A stretch of 64,000 nucleotides of DNA from Geosiphon pyriformis (lineage: Eukaryota; Glomeromycota; Glomeromycetes; Archaeosporales; Geosiphonaceae): the NCBI GenBank assembly GCA_016748015.1, contig JAAOMT010000514.1:180401-244400 (forward strand), given 5' to 3'. A program made the translations under genes and the position numbers. Positions 21,373 through 34,634 of the stretch are shown here, piece by piece. The notes beneath the pieces are model-generated. The model had not been told where the DNA came from. It was given only the letters and a program-made list of their open reading frames with translations, and made no database searches. Numbering within the stretch: position 1 is the first letter of the stretch; every line of letters starts with the position of its first letter.

Positions 21373-23226
21373 CTAATCCCGGGTACCAAACTCGTCATCT
21401 ACATCATTGCCGTCATCTTCAGGGCCATCACCATTTCTCCCTTCGGATTCGGAGGTGTCTCCAGCATGAAGTACCCGGGCATCAGATTCACCATTATTAC
21501 GCTTGTTGGTTTTAGTAGTGATACCACTTGTCGTCCCACTACTAACAGTAAGCCCTCGAGGAGGGTTACCACAACGATCTTTGCCATAATTAATTCTATA
21601 TTTTCTGTATTCCTCTTTGGTCTTGATGCCTTCAATTGCTTTAATCGCATAGGCAATAGATGTGAAATTAACGAACCCACAGCTTTTTTCTTTGAGTATA
21701 TTCACCAACTCAATTTCACCAAATTCTGAAAAGTCACGACGCAGCTTTTCTTCCGTCATCTGGTCATCAAGCGAGCCAACATATACATTACGAGAGGCGT
21801 TCTGTGTATTAACAGCCATTTGGATGTTTCCAGGTAAAGGTCCCGAGTTTTTTCCCCAGCCGACCTTGAGGCGGCGATTTTTAATTACAAGCCCTTGGTG
21901 TTGCGCCAAGTACATGAAACTATTAGCAGCACTAGGATCTACGAAGGTTACAAAGGCAATATGTTTGTCGGAAAAATATCTAATTTGATGAAGAATTCCA
22001 CCACGAATAACATTACAGATTTCTTCGCAGGAAGTGTCTTGATGAATATTTCCAAGATATATGGTGCGATTTCCAACATTAGAGGCAGATGTAGTACTTC
22101 CGGCTGCAGAAGATGTTGATGAAAAAAGAGGACTAGTGGGACTGCGAATTTCTGAACCATTATCAAGATGATTCGTAGCGGCAGCGGCAACAACTTGATA
22201 AGGATCAAAACCAGCAAAACCCATTGTACCATTGCTAAAGCTTTGAAACCCAATTGCACCTGGAGAAAAAGTGAACTGGGAAGAACCATTTCCAGAAGCT
22301 GCTCTGAGGGCACATCGATCTTTTCCATAGTTAACTTTTTTGTTGGTATACTTAGGCTCTTGCGGCAATGTTTGCACAGCTTTGACAGCACTACTAATTG
22401 TCAAAAAATGAACAAACCCGATATTCTTCTCTCTTACAATTTTTATAGTATCAATAGCACCAAATTTGGAAAGATCTTCTCGGAGAACTGCTTCAGTAAT
22501 TGAGTCATCAAGATTACCCAAATAAACGTTGCGAGAAGCATTTTGAGTACTAACTGCCACTTGAACATTGGGTGGAACAGGTGACGGCTTGCCCCAGCCC
22601 ACCTTAAGCTCTTGCCCATGAATCATCAATTTTCTGGTAGAAGCGTCATGATAGAATGCAGCTGCCGCTGTTCCGTCCATAAAAGAAATGAAGGCACAAT
22701 TTTTGTCTAAAAGTATGCGGACAGATTCAATTGGTCCCACCTTAACTTGATTAAGAATTTCGTCAGCAGGGACATCAGCAGGTATATTTCCAAGATACAC
22801 TGTTCGTCCAGTAGAATTAGTCCCTGCTGCAAGAGCACCTGCTTGCTGGTAAGCATTAGGAAATTGAGCTCCGGAAAATGCACCTGAGAATTGTGGTACC
22901 ATGCTATTGACGTTTGGATTGTACTGGCTCATGCTGGCAGGATACTGAGACCCTCCTTGATGGTAACCACCCATGCTGGCAAAATGAGCAGTTTGTCCAG
23001 GATGATGAAACCCAGCATTACTCTGAGTGTAAGTGTGATTAGCCATCATCATTGCTGACGGACCAACGGGGGGAAATTGGTGACCATAGAGATCACCAGT
23101 GGCGGAACCCTGCCCAAGATCACTTCGCATAGGACTATTCGCTAGTGGATAGCTGTTGTAGTTTTGACCGAAGCGTGGCTTCTTTATATTTTCGTGCTGA
23201 TTTCCGTAGTCGCTACTGCGTTTCAT
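21373..23226 (-). CDS. nrd1: Nrd1-like RNA-binding protein with four RRM domains
   Basis: An intronless 617-aa protein. RRM domains are seen at about 141-212 (RTVYLGNIP, CAFISF), 232-303 (RNVYLGNLD, IGFVHF), 387-458 (RTIYLGNIH, IAFVTF) and 478-552 (RNVYVGSLD, CGFVNF). The N-terminal 135 residues are rich in Gly, Gln, Asn and Met, and a Ser-rich linker joins the pairs. Each pair repeats LKVGWGK, a Pro-rich turn and TQNASRNVY, and ends INYGKDRC or VNYGKDRC, so the layout is a duplicated two-RRM module. This matches fission yeast Nrd1, a post-transcriptional regulator of mating and stress mRNAs. The C-terminus is acidic (about 590-617). Confidence 0.9.
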   Translation of the reverse strand: MKRSSDYGNQHENIKKPRFGQNYNSYPLANSPMRSDLGQGSATGDLYGHQFPPVGPSAMMMANHTYTQSNAGFHHPGQTAHFASMGGYHQGGSQYPASMSQYNPNVNSMVPQFSGAFSGAQFPNAYQQAGALAAGTNSTGRTVYLGNIPADVPADEILNQVKVGPIESVRILLDKNCAFISFMDGTAAAAFYHDASTRKLMIHGQELKVGWGKPSPVPPNVQVAVSTQNASRNVYLGNLDDSITEAVLREDLSKFGAIDTIKIVREKNIGFVHFLTISSAVKAVQTLPQEPKYTNKKVNYGKDRCALRAASGNGSSQFTFSPGAIGFQSFSNGTMGFAGFDPYQVVAAAATNHLDNGSEIRSPTSPLFSSTSSAAGSTTSASNVGNRTIYLGNIHQDTSCEEICNVIRGGILHQIRYFSDKHIAFVTFVDPSAANSFMYLAQHQGLVIKNRRLKVGWGKNSGPLPGNIQMAVNTQNASRNVYVGSLDDQMTEEKLRRDFSEFGEIELVNILKEKSCGFVNFTSIAYAIKAIEGIKTKEEYRKYRINYGKDRCGNPPRGLTVSSGTTSGITTKTNKRNNGESDARVLHAGDTSESEGRNGDGPEDDGNDVDDEFGTRD

Positions 23227-24480
23227 GTTGGATATGGATTGAGCTTCAGTATTTGATAAAACTTTGCGGCTTCGAGAATCTGTATATAATCAAACCCAGC
23301 ACATTTGGGAGCAATGTTTGTTAGCTTTGAAAACCATATAAATTGTTATCAAAGCGGCATTGACCAACTAATTGCTTTCTCTGTTTGATTTAGTATTTGA
23401 CTAAAAATAAAAGAAAAAGAAACAAAGTACCAAGTAGGGGCGCCTAAATTATTTAAAGACGTTGAAAGAAAGAATCAAATTTAATCCGTGAAAGGAAAGG
23501 GGAATCACGGGGACCAGACTATTAGCACATTTGAATGGTTAAAATAATTAATAACATAAACAATTGCGAAAGGCAAAATCAGCATGATCAGATATTCAAA
23601 AGATTCATTTGGTTTAAAATAGGGATGCCACCATCATGAAAATATGATGAATGAAAGCACTTACAATTCAAAGAATTTTGTGGGAAAAATAGTCGATTGG
23701 AAGAATTAAAGTTCTGGGCGAACCCCTCAGATGGAATTGTTCACAAATTCTTCGAAAACAATTTTTTGCCCAATAACCAAAGTGGTGAAAGGAGGTTCAA
23801 AGTAGGAGTAAATTGATGGTGTTTGAAATTAAAGCGCAAGATAGAAAAAAATTTCGGTTAGGTTAGAAAGAAACGAGATATGAAGAATATGGTTTTAATT
23901 AATATGACAAGGTGTCATGAGATGGTAAATGACGTAACTTAAAAAGCAAATAAAAACTCAGCGTTGATGAAAGTAAAAAGAAAAAAAGCAAGAGTCCAAA
24001 CGTGTTTGAAACGACAACTCGAATAAAAAAGAAGCAAGTTCCAATAAACACTCCAGTTCCTAGTAAAGATTCTTTTTTTGTTTCACTTCTTGACACGTCC
24101 CTCTTGACAATTAACTGCATACATCGAGGCAAACAAATGAAACAATAATTTGAAAAAAAATACTTACAATCCCGAGCCTTGAAGTAGAGAATAGCACCAT
24201 GTAAACACGCGTTTAAAAGGAAATAGATGAGAAAGAGAGTTCGGTTTGGTAGAACTCGTCGAAAAGTAAAAAGGTAAACTTTTAACCCCAGAATAATTTT
24301 TACTTTCTGACCAAACGATATTTAGGGTGGGTTGAAAATTTTTCTTGGAAATAGGGTATCCAGCTGTAAACTGTGTAGTGTGTAGTACAATCTGTTACAT
24401 TTGCAATTTTCTATAAATTTTTGCGTTTGAATTATAAAACACAATGCGTCACTATAAACCTTGGATATGATTGGCTGCTC
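23227..24480 (-). promoter_or_regulatory. Upstream region of the four-RRM gene
   Basis: About 1.2 kb of balanced sequence before the AT desert. It likely holds promoter and 5' UTR of the RRM gene, with possible leader introns. It contains the small membrane ORF listed separately, which could instead be leader sequence. Confidence 0.5.
23899..24200 (-). CDS. Possible small two-span membrane protein upstream of the RRM gene
   Basis: A frame ending with TAA at 23899 encodes two adjacent hydrophobic spans (GTGVFIGTCFFFIRVVV and GLLLFFFLLSSTLSFYLLF). Either it starts at the ATG at 24132, or an ATG exon 24168-24200 (MVLFSTSRLGI) is spliced at GTAAGT to the acceptor before 24114, in frame, giving about 83 residues. 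No family is recognised; it may be non-coding leader of the RRM gene. Confidence 0.3.
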
Positions 24481-26324
24481 GGAAATCCTAATTCATAAAA
24501 TTATCTATTTTAATTGAGAATTATTAAAATGTGTACTTATCTATTTAAAAATTGGATTATCTTAAATTAATTTATTTATTTCTATAAATAATTAAACTGA
24601 TTTTTTTACTTTTTCATTTTTTTAAATATAATCTGTTTTTTTGTTTTTTTAGGTTTTAGTTAAGTGTAATTTTTCTATTAATAATGTTAATACATTAAAG
24701 TTATTATAAACATAAATTATATATTTTTAATATGTAATTAACTATTTAAATTTAAGTTAATAAATAAATATTTATTTTTTAAACCAAAACATTTAATGAT
24801 TTGATTTTATTAAAGTAATTTTTAAATATTTGTTTATTATAAATATGCTTTTATATTTACTTTTTTATTGTTTTTTTATAAAACATAACTTTTTTTTGTC
24901 ATAATTTACATATTATATAATTTTTTATAATTAATTTTTAAACCAAAAATTAAATATTTTAAACTTTAAAACTTATAATAATATTAATAATAAAAAAGTT
25001 TTTATTAAATATAACATTTTTATAAAGTATTAATTTTAATAATTGTTTTATTAAAAACTTTTTTAAAAATAATAATAATAATTACTATTAAAAATAAAAT
25101 AAGTTTAATTATTAATTTAAAAAACCAACTTATTAATTTAAAAACTGTATAATTAAAACTAATTAATAATTAAAAACCAACTTTTATAGTTTTAAAAAAC
25201 TTAAAATATACAATAATATATTATTATAAAACTAGTTTATTTTAAAAATTTTACCAAAACCATTAAGATTATTTTTAATTTTATTAAAAAAAATATTTAA
25301 AAACATATTATATAAGTAAAAACAAATATCACAAAAATTTTACAATTTTAAAAATAGTAAATAAATAAATTAATAAGCTTAATTTAAATAATAAAATTTA
25401 AAACTATTTAAAATATAAAGTTTATATAAAAAATTTTAATATTGTTTTTAGTAATTAATTTTAAATTAATATAATTTTTGTTATTAATAAAATTATTAAA
25501 TTATATATTGTAATTTAATGTTATAATTTCTTAATATAATTTGAAAATTTTTGCATAAAAAACAGAAATTTAATAATTTAATAATTTGAAGTATTTAATA
25601 TTTTATTTTAGTATTTATTATTTTTTAATAAGCTATTTAACTTTTTATAAATTAATTTTATATTTTAATTTTGCATATTTTATCAAATAATTTTAATATT
25701 GTAATTTTAATATTTATTTTTTTAATTAATTAGTTTAATAAAAACAAATAAAAACAAAAAAAAGTTAGTATTCTGTTAATAATTATAATTAAAAACTAAT
25801 AGTTTAATTTAATAAAATTTGTAAATTAATGCTTTTAATATTTTTTGTTTTAAATATTATTTAAATAAAATAAATAATAATAAATACTATTTATAAGAAT
25901 TTTTTTTAAATAATTAATGATTAAATTATAAAATACTTATTATTATTATTATTATTATGTATATTTATTTTTAATAATATAAAATATTTAATATTTTTTA
26001 ATATTTTTTAGTTATTTTTAATATTTTTTTTATTATTATGTATATTTATTTTTAATATTTTTTAATATTTTTTAGTTATTTTTAATATTTTTTTTATTAT
26101 AATTATAATTTTTTTTAATTTTTCAAATATTAAATTTGTTATTTTTTTAATTAATTAATAATTTTATTATTAAATATAATAATATTTTACTATATTTTTA
26201 AAAGATTGTATATAATTAATAAATAGTTTTAAAATATATTATTAGATTATTTCTTTTAATAAATTTTTTTAATTTATTTATTGTTATTTTGTTAAATATT
26301 TATTTAAAATTTTTTAAATAAAAG
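24481..26324. other. AT desert left of LINE copy 2
   Basis: Nearly pure A/T for 1.8 kb with no ORF. It ends in TTTTAAATAT (26325-26334), the flank repeated on the far side of LINE copy 2. It is probably the left part of the same decayed repeat land seen at 56.2-58.2 kb. Confidence 0.6.
25953..26103. repeat. AT-rich tandem duplication
   Basis: The block TATTATTATGTATATTTATT followed by TTTAATATT and a TAGTTATTTTTAATATT stretch occurs twice in succession, with a unit of about 75 bp. Confidence 0.65.
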
Positions 26325-29138
26325 TTTTAAATATATTTTTTTTATTATGCTTTATAAGTAAGATTCAAATGCTACTTAGTACTATATATTATACAAGTAA
26401 TCAAAACTAGGTGTGAATCATGCTTTTTCTATACATGACCAGCTACTTGAACCAATTAAAACAATATTAAACAGCTATGTGAACTAAAATCATGTTACTA
26501 ACATCTGAAAAAAATAAACAAGATCTACAAAAACCAAAATGAATACCAAATGTCTTAGCAATTTTAAGCAACTTGACAACACCAGCAGAAAACCCTGAAG
26601 AAAGTCCAAAAATTGAAACAAAAGCTGAATTATCAAGTAAAATCAGTCTGTTTTTTTCTATAAAAGCATAATGCTTAGCATAGACCAACCAAATATTATT
26701 CCTAAAAGTGAGACAAAAAGCATGTAAAAATTTCACAATCTTCTGACTTGTAACTTTGTAATCATAAAAAACAGAAACAGCTACTTAGAACCAACCCTCA
26801 AAAACAAAACTCTTACAAAAAGCTGTATATACAGAAACATCAAAAGCACAAAATAACAAAAACTGAAACACATAAGAAGAAGAATGAGGAAGGTCAGAAA
26901 GTATTCTCCAATAAGTTGTATAAGTATTCAACAATTGACAACAGACAAAACCATCAACTTTGCAAGAAAACACATAATCCAAAATTTCAACATTATCACA
27001 GTACAAACACAACACAATAGAATAGCATCTGTTGTATAAGTGCTTCCAAACAACAATAAGCAGTCAATAATATAAAGCCTTTATAAAATAAGTGCATATG
27101 CTGGCAGAAAATTTACTTGTAAAACTCACAGCCATATGCAAATCAGGATACCACACCAAAAAAAAACTGAGCCAGTCAATATTTGAAAGCAAATTACTTG
27201 TTAGAACTTTAGAACCAGAACCAAAACTAACTTTTTAGCATATATGATAAACAGATCTAAAAATATTATGAACAAAATATCTAGAGTTATCAGAAACAAT
27301 ATTACCACCAGTTACAATACAGTATTTACTTAAACAGAGGAGAGGAAGATACCAATCAGAAAAAAAAGTGGTAGCAGTAAGAGCATTAGCATGTTCATTC
27401 TCTAAAACACCTGAGTAATCTTTTATTTTGTATCATTTGACTTTCAAATTTTTGTTATGAATAATGTCTATAATGTGCTAATGTTTTACCCAACACTTAT
27501 TACAAAAATCTGGACACACCAAATACAATTCCAACTTGCATGCATTCAAAGTAGCCTGACTATTAGAAAACAAGCAAACTGAGCTAAAAGGAAGAACACA
27601 CTCAAAAGTCAATGCAATAGCTTATAACTTCATTAAAGTAGAAAATATCAAACCAAAAACCCCAACACTCAAATCCAAATCAATATTATCAAAGAAGACT
27701 ACAGTGCCAGCTCTTTTGTTAATAATGCCTAAGCCTTTCAAAGATCTATCTATGTAGACAAACAAATTACTAGTATTAACACAAAACAATTGACTACCAA
27801 CTAATTTAAACTTACAAGACTTAAGCATATTTAAAGAATCAATACTACTCTTAGAAAAAGAAAGATGAACAGAAAAAAAAACTGTGTTATTGAAAAAGAC
27901 AACAGAAAGATTGAACCAGTCAAGAACAGGGCTGTGAGAGTTCAATCTTTTCTACTGTTTGAAAGTTTTCTAATCAAAAATATTACCATGACAATTACAA
28001 AGCTAATTCATGAAAACAATGCCATAACATCAGAGTAAAAAAAGAAACTTGAAAAATTTAGATTCACCAAAAACAGTTGACATAAACACTTCATTCCAAA
28101 AATGAAAAAAATTGTTCATAGGACCACTCAGAAACAGATTGTAATCAAGAAAAATACAGACCACTTTTGCCAAAAAGTTATTAGAAAGATTAATTTGAGT
28201 ACAAACCAGAGAACTCAAGGAATAAATAGGGCACCAACACAAAATTTGTAAGTTATAAGACTTGTGAGAAAACAAATGATCCAAAATTCCATCAGAGTTT
28301 ACAAAACTCACAAGTGACACCAATTTACCCTTAGATTGAATCTGCTTAAAAGTCTTCAAACCATAAAAAAAAGGGTAATGAATTGTATTACTTGGAAAAT
28401 CAAGAGACAGACCAGATTTTAATTTCAGGTCTTTATGGATCAAGACATCCTACTTATTATACACACCAATAGGAATAAAGCTAAACTGCATTTTGTAGCT
28501 AACAATAAGATGAAAAATAGCTAACACTAAATATAAAAACTGCTTATTTGAGATGGCCTTCTTTAGCACTAAGTTGGTGAAAAAATAAACATTGAAATGC
28601 ATCTTGGCCAAGCTAGGCTTCAAGAGACTTTTAATTGACAGAAAAATATCCAGATATTAATAAAATTCCCCTTTTTTGGCAATAAAAATAGGCAAGCCAT
28701 TGATAAACAAAGTAGAATTAACAACTCTATAATTAATAGGAATGACCACAGTTTTGTCAGTATTAATGGAGATGTCATTAATCCAAAGAATTTACTGGCA
28801 ATATTGAGAATATGTTGAATAGCATTTTAACTGCTACCAACCCAAATTGTATCATTGACAAAAGCTCTAGCATTAAAAAAAGAAGACAACCCAGATCTAG
28901 ATTCTGTGCAACCATTTTTTGAAATAAAATAAGAATTCAACTTATACTCATATATACTTTCCTGTCTCTTGATTTCACAAAAAAAAAGATCATAAAATAT
29001 GCACTAGAGAAGAGATAAGAAGACCTCTCATTAATTTAAACCATTATGTACATAATACTCACCTGTCAAACTGAAGTTAATCATAACTCTATTGATGCAA
29101 TCACCATAAATACTACCAAAAAAATAAATGAACTTGCA

Positions 29139-30393
29139 ATGGTGCAAATTATTTATAGTTATCAAACAATTTATATAATTTTAAATTGTATCTAGTCTTC
29201 CAATTTTAATAATATTAAAAAACTAAACCATAAATATGATAGATTAAATTCTTTTTTTTCATATTTATGATTTAATTTTTTGAATTATATTATAATTTAT
29301 AAAATTATTAAAGTTTAAAATTAGTCACTTTTATTATTAATCTTTAATTTTCAGATGGTGATCAATCAGATTTTAGTCAATTAACAATTATTAAAGTCAT
29401 ATTACTACATGATAAATCATCAAAGTATTATCATTTTCAGAAAGGCTTTTAATTAATATTAATCTAATCTTTAGATGATTACTTTTTTATAAAGATATAA
29501 TATCTCTTGGTTTATATGTCTTTTGTTAGTAATACAGTACTATTAACCATGAATATTTTATTCACATCACCATCATATTTGGTTGTTATTATTGGAACAA
29601 AAACCCAAATATCAATATTGTTTACATCAAGCATCAAAGAAATTATAAAAGTACTATGAGCAATTGTCAGAGAATTTGGAAATGTTATTTGCACTCTATT
29701 TGTAACTTTGCATTACTATAATATGAATACTTACTTTGAATTTACAAATAACTTTTTAATAACTATAACGTTGCATTTCAAAGAATTGCTTGAATCTAAA
29801 AAATATACAAAATCTCCTGTAATAAAAATTTTTGGTTAAATTTAATATTTGAATGATGAATTATACCAAAGAGAAATATAATAACTAAAATACCTATTGT
29901 GTATTTAACTGAATTATGATCTAGTTTTAGAATTGGTTTTTTAGGCTGTAAAAAAAATTTCGATTGTTGAATATTTCAACAACTTATTAAAATGTAATAT
30001 ATAATAGCTTATTACAATAATTAAGAAACTTATATCAATTGGTGTTAATTTAGGGGAATTAAATTGGAATTGAAAGATCTTTGGCTTTACCTTGATTAAG
30101 AGAACTGAAGTTGTTTTAAAGCCCATAACCTTGAATAGCTTTTTTTTGTTAGTATTATACATTTTCTAATGAATTTATTTTGATGCAAAAAATGTATAAA
30201 ACATATTAATTCAAGTAGATAAAACCCAAATTTTTTGTAAAAGTCTAATAAACTTTTTACTTATAAATAATATATTAAAAACACATGTATATTAACCAAT
30301 AAAATTTAATTATATAAATAAAAACATGTGAAAATCATCATTTAAAATTTCAAATTAATCTATATTTTTGATGATTATAAATAGTTTGCACCA
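29139..30393. mobile_element. Unclassified TIR DNA element inserted in LINE copy 2
   Basis: The sequence between two homologous parts of the LINE RT region has inverted ends TGGTGCAAA(T/C)TATTTATA(G/A)T(T/C)ATC of about 28 bp. The 1.25-kb interior is AT-rich with two short minus-strand ORFs (29512-29694, 29941-30162), neither of which resembles a transposase I know. The target duplication is unclear: TA follows the right end but not the left. Confidence 0.65.
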
Positions 30394-33300
30394 TACATAT
30401 TTTAATCCTAATCAAACTTTTCTTAAGATGCTCCCAATTAACAGAGTTATAAGTTTTTTGCATGTCTTATAAAACCAGCCAGAGTTTACAGTTCTTTTCC
30501 AAAGCATTCTTTATTATAAAGCCAATTGCAAAAATGAGAAATTACATAATCATATTTTTTAAAACTGAAAAATTGTCTTTATGAAGAACATCAAAGATGT
30601 TGTACATCAATGAAATCCTATCAAACAAAATTTTGAAAAGAATTTTACAAGCTGTTTTAATCAAAGCAATAAGACAAATATTCATGAAAACACTTTCTTA
30701 TTCATATGATTTAGAGATCATTAAGACTCAAGCCTCTTTTTAAGAACTAAACACTAATTTGTAAAACAAACAAGTATTCAAAAGCACAAAAAGCATGTCT
30801 AAGACTAATTTGTTGCAATATTTCTAAAGCTTATTTGAGATACTAGAAAAACTAGCAGTTTTGCCATTGGGCAAATCAAAAATCACACAAAACAATTCAT
30901 CAAAGCCAACTAAACACATCACATCTGAAAAAGCATTATCAAAAACATATTTCAATAGCTGATATTAACAAAACCAATCACCAAAGATGTCAGAAACCAC
31001 TAGATGTTTCTTAGTCTATTCTTCCATAATTACATTTATCTTGGTCTTAACCAGATTAGGTTTCAGAATTAATTTATTATTAACAACTAGATGATTCAAT
31101 TCTATCTTACAAAAAAGACATTTTAATATACTTTTGATAATGTGATCTTTATCAAAAGTAAAACTTTCCATCTGCCTATTAATAGCAAACTTAATACTTA
31201 ACTCCTTAGCTTTTAAAGATTTAGCAAGCTTGAAACCACAATAAAACTTTCTTATGCCAAAAAGATCAAATCTCACATGATCTAAACTCATACCAGACTC
31301 CAATAAAATTTGAATAGTCAAAGTCTTATCAAAGTTTAAAAGTATCCAGCTGCTTATCAAAGACACAAACCTATTATTGCTCTTTTTACAAGAAGTCTTA
31401 ACAATCCTTGAAATTAGAATTTTTAATTTGTGAAATTTAGATGAGTTCTTGGTAAAGATACTATCAAAGTTCTTAAACCATTTTTTCTTAAATATTTCTT
31501 CAGCCAAAAAAATCATCACTTTGTGAACAACATCTTATATAACATCCAGATCTGAGAATTTATTAGAAGAGATAAACTTATCAGAAAACAAAACTGTATT
31601 TGCCACTATAGCATTTTTAAAATTAGCTTATTTTGTTTTATTAGTATTTTTAATATCAAACTTTCAACAATTTTTATTAGTTTGTTTGTGCAAAAGATTC
31701 AAATGTATATTCAACAAGCCACTTAAACCAACAGAAACAGAAATAACTTGGTAATTCAAATTAAAGTAATCACTAATATTCTTAACCTCATGATTTATTA
31801 TTGCATTAACCAAATTCAAAGAGATAAACACATAATTAATTATTCTGAATATGCATCTGAAGTTCTCTCATATAGGCATTCTTGTAAACAAACTTCCAAC
31901 CAATGAATTGACCAGCCCCAAATCAAGACACCTCTTGAAACTGGCACACTTACAGAAACTATCCTTATTGAAATTACTACCAAGAATGACAAAAAAAAAC
32001 TTATTTACAGTCTTTACAACTAGAAAATTGATTTTACCAGCTTGAAAAAACCAAACCACTGAGAAGGCACCAACATAAAGCCCCAAAATCAAAACAGAAA
32101 GTTTATTTTTAAAAAGTAACTTAATGGAGAGGAGCTGACCAGACATTTCAGAAACCTTACACATATGTCTTACCAAAAAAGAATTCATGACAATTACAAT
32201 ACTAGCACCCAAATACCCAAAATCTAAACCAGAAGTAAACACCTAAACACCATCAAATTTGTTGACAATTTATGAACAAACTTTTCCTTTTAGTTTTGTT
32301 TTTGTGAAAATAGAAATCAAATTGTTTATGTCTTTGTGCCAATGAATAATATTATCCTGTTTTATAGGATTGTTCATTCTCTTAACATTGCATGTGGCAA
32401 TCTTCCACACAAACTACTTATTAAGAAAGAAGTTAAGAAAGCATACTATCAGCCAAAACCAAACTATCAAAGTATGTCAACAAGTACAGCACTAAAGCAG
32501 AAAGATTTTTTAATATATTTTCCAATTTAATCACTTTAAGAGAGGCAGACAAGCCCAAAACTGCAGCAGTCTTATCACTAGTGGTCTTATCCAAAAACTC
32601 TCCTATTACTATATCACTTATTTGATCTTGTAATAAGAGAGTTATTAACAGTTAACATCCAGAGTTAGACTGAAGAACTGCTAATATAAGTAACTCCAAT
32701 CTCTTAGCCAACTTATTAATTTGTTTTACAAAGTTAGAAAAACTGCTTTCAATGTTAACCAAATGTAATTTTAACTTATTAACAGCAGGCAAGAGAAGTT
32801 TTACCACCAAAAAGGAACCAGAATTAGCTGAACTATTGCATAGAAAAAGAAAAAAGAAAAAAGTTCCATTAATAATTTTTGTTCAAAAAGCACTACCAAA
32901 AGAAATAGGGCAAGCAATTAGTGCTGATCATTTGGCATAGATAAATACCAGCCTGCTTTTATTTTTCTTAGATAGCATTATTACTCATAGAATATAGGAA
33001 GTATATTAACATATAAATTAGCCAATCAGAAGAAAACGTAGTAAATGTGGAATTCCAGGATTTCTCTTAGATGAATTGCAGGATTTCAGAAATTTCAGAA
33101 TTTTCATATGAAGAATTGCAGGATTCCAGAATTCCAGAATTCCAGAATTTCTCTCAAAGAAATTGCAGGATTTCAGAAATTCTAGAGAATTAAAGAATTC
33201 AAAGAATCTCATATAACATAAATTATATATATATAGCAAGAGTGTTAAAAACAGAAAAAGCAATTTCTGGAGAATTCAATAGAGTTTTATTAATTTAGAA

Positions 33301-33755
33301 CAATTCCCTTTCTTCTCTATTTATTAACTCTTATTTTAAGAATAGTTGCTATCAACCGAAATAGAATTATATAAATAAAAGATCTCTCCAATTCTTCAAA
33401 TTCATGTTATTGTCATTTGTTTAAAAATATAATCACTCTTCTATTTATTAACACTTCATGTTAATAAAATTCAACACTTAACCACACTGGAACAATAGCT
33501 CTTAATTATGACTATTGACAGGATACTAACTTGAATTGCCTTGGCTTATTTTTTATTTTTTATTTTTTATTTCTTTTATTTTTATTTCTTTTCTTTTGTT
33601 GTTATTTACTAATTGAGTAAAGAATTAAGTGCTGAAGTTACAGACATTATAGAGACTGGTAAAAGACCTGTGAAACAAGGGTAGAACACTCATAGATTTA
33701 AGGATAGCTTACCAGAAGGATTACCGGCCACCATGCTGAGAAAAAAATTTGATGG

Positions 33756-34634
33756 TGTTACAGATGATTATTTGGGGTCTCAAGTCAAATAACAAATCCA
33801 TAACTTGGTGCTTGATTGGTATTCTGGTATTGATATCTGAAAATGTGGTTTATCTAAAGGTTTTGTTGTTGAGTTTTTTGTATAATAAACAGAGATTTAA
33901 TTAATGGTTTTATCCATAGCTTCCTAAAACCACAGTTTTGTCAAATTTTTTTCTTAGTGTGGTGGCCAGTAATCCTCCTGGTAAGCTATCTTCAAATCTA
34001 TGAGTGTTTTACCTTTGTTTTACGAGTCTTTTACCAGTTCCTATAATGTCTGTATCTCAGCACTTTATTCTTAATTAATTTAGTAAACCCAAAGAAATAA
34101 CAAAAAAAGAAATAAAAGAAAATAAAAAAATAAACAAAAGCAATTGCACATTAGTATCTCATCAATAGCTGTAATCAAGAGCTATTGTTCCAGTGTGGTT
34201 AAGTATCAATTACTATCAACATAAAGTGTTGATAGTAGAGAGTGAATTGAGATAGTAAATAATTATTTATTGATATTTGTAAATGGAAGGTTGCTTAGAT
34301 GAAATCTAAACTATAAGGTCTGTTTTTTCTTCTTCTAATGCTACCACTATATATACATAATTTGGGTTCTATGAGATCACTCACATTTTTGAGTGATGTG
34401 CTATAATTTCTCAAGCAATGCTCACATTGCTGAGCATTGTGCTATATCTTCTTGATATCATTCCACATTGTTAAGCAATGTGCTGTGATTTCTGACATTG
34501 CTTCACATTGCTGAGCAATATGCCATGATTTCTGACATTGCTCCACATTGCTGAACAATGTGCTCATGTGCTAACTACTACTCTCTTATTGGTCTACTAT
34601 TTTTTCTATATCTGTTTTCTTTTTATGAGTAATA
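33756..34634 (-). repeat. 3' LTR of element A
   Basis: Plus-strand ends are TGTTACAG and GAGTAATA (the other LTR has GAGTAACA). At about 34378-34570 it carries five units of about 40 bp built around CACATTGCTGAGCAATGTG, a near-perfect palindrome. Confidence 0.9.

Noticed and set aside
26335-33000. LINE copy 2 as several separate short genes
   Set aside because: Each short ORF aligns in order with ORF2 or ORF1 of copy 1 and is interrupted by decay or insertions.
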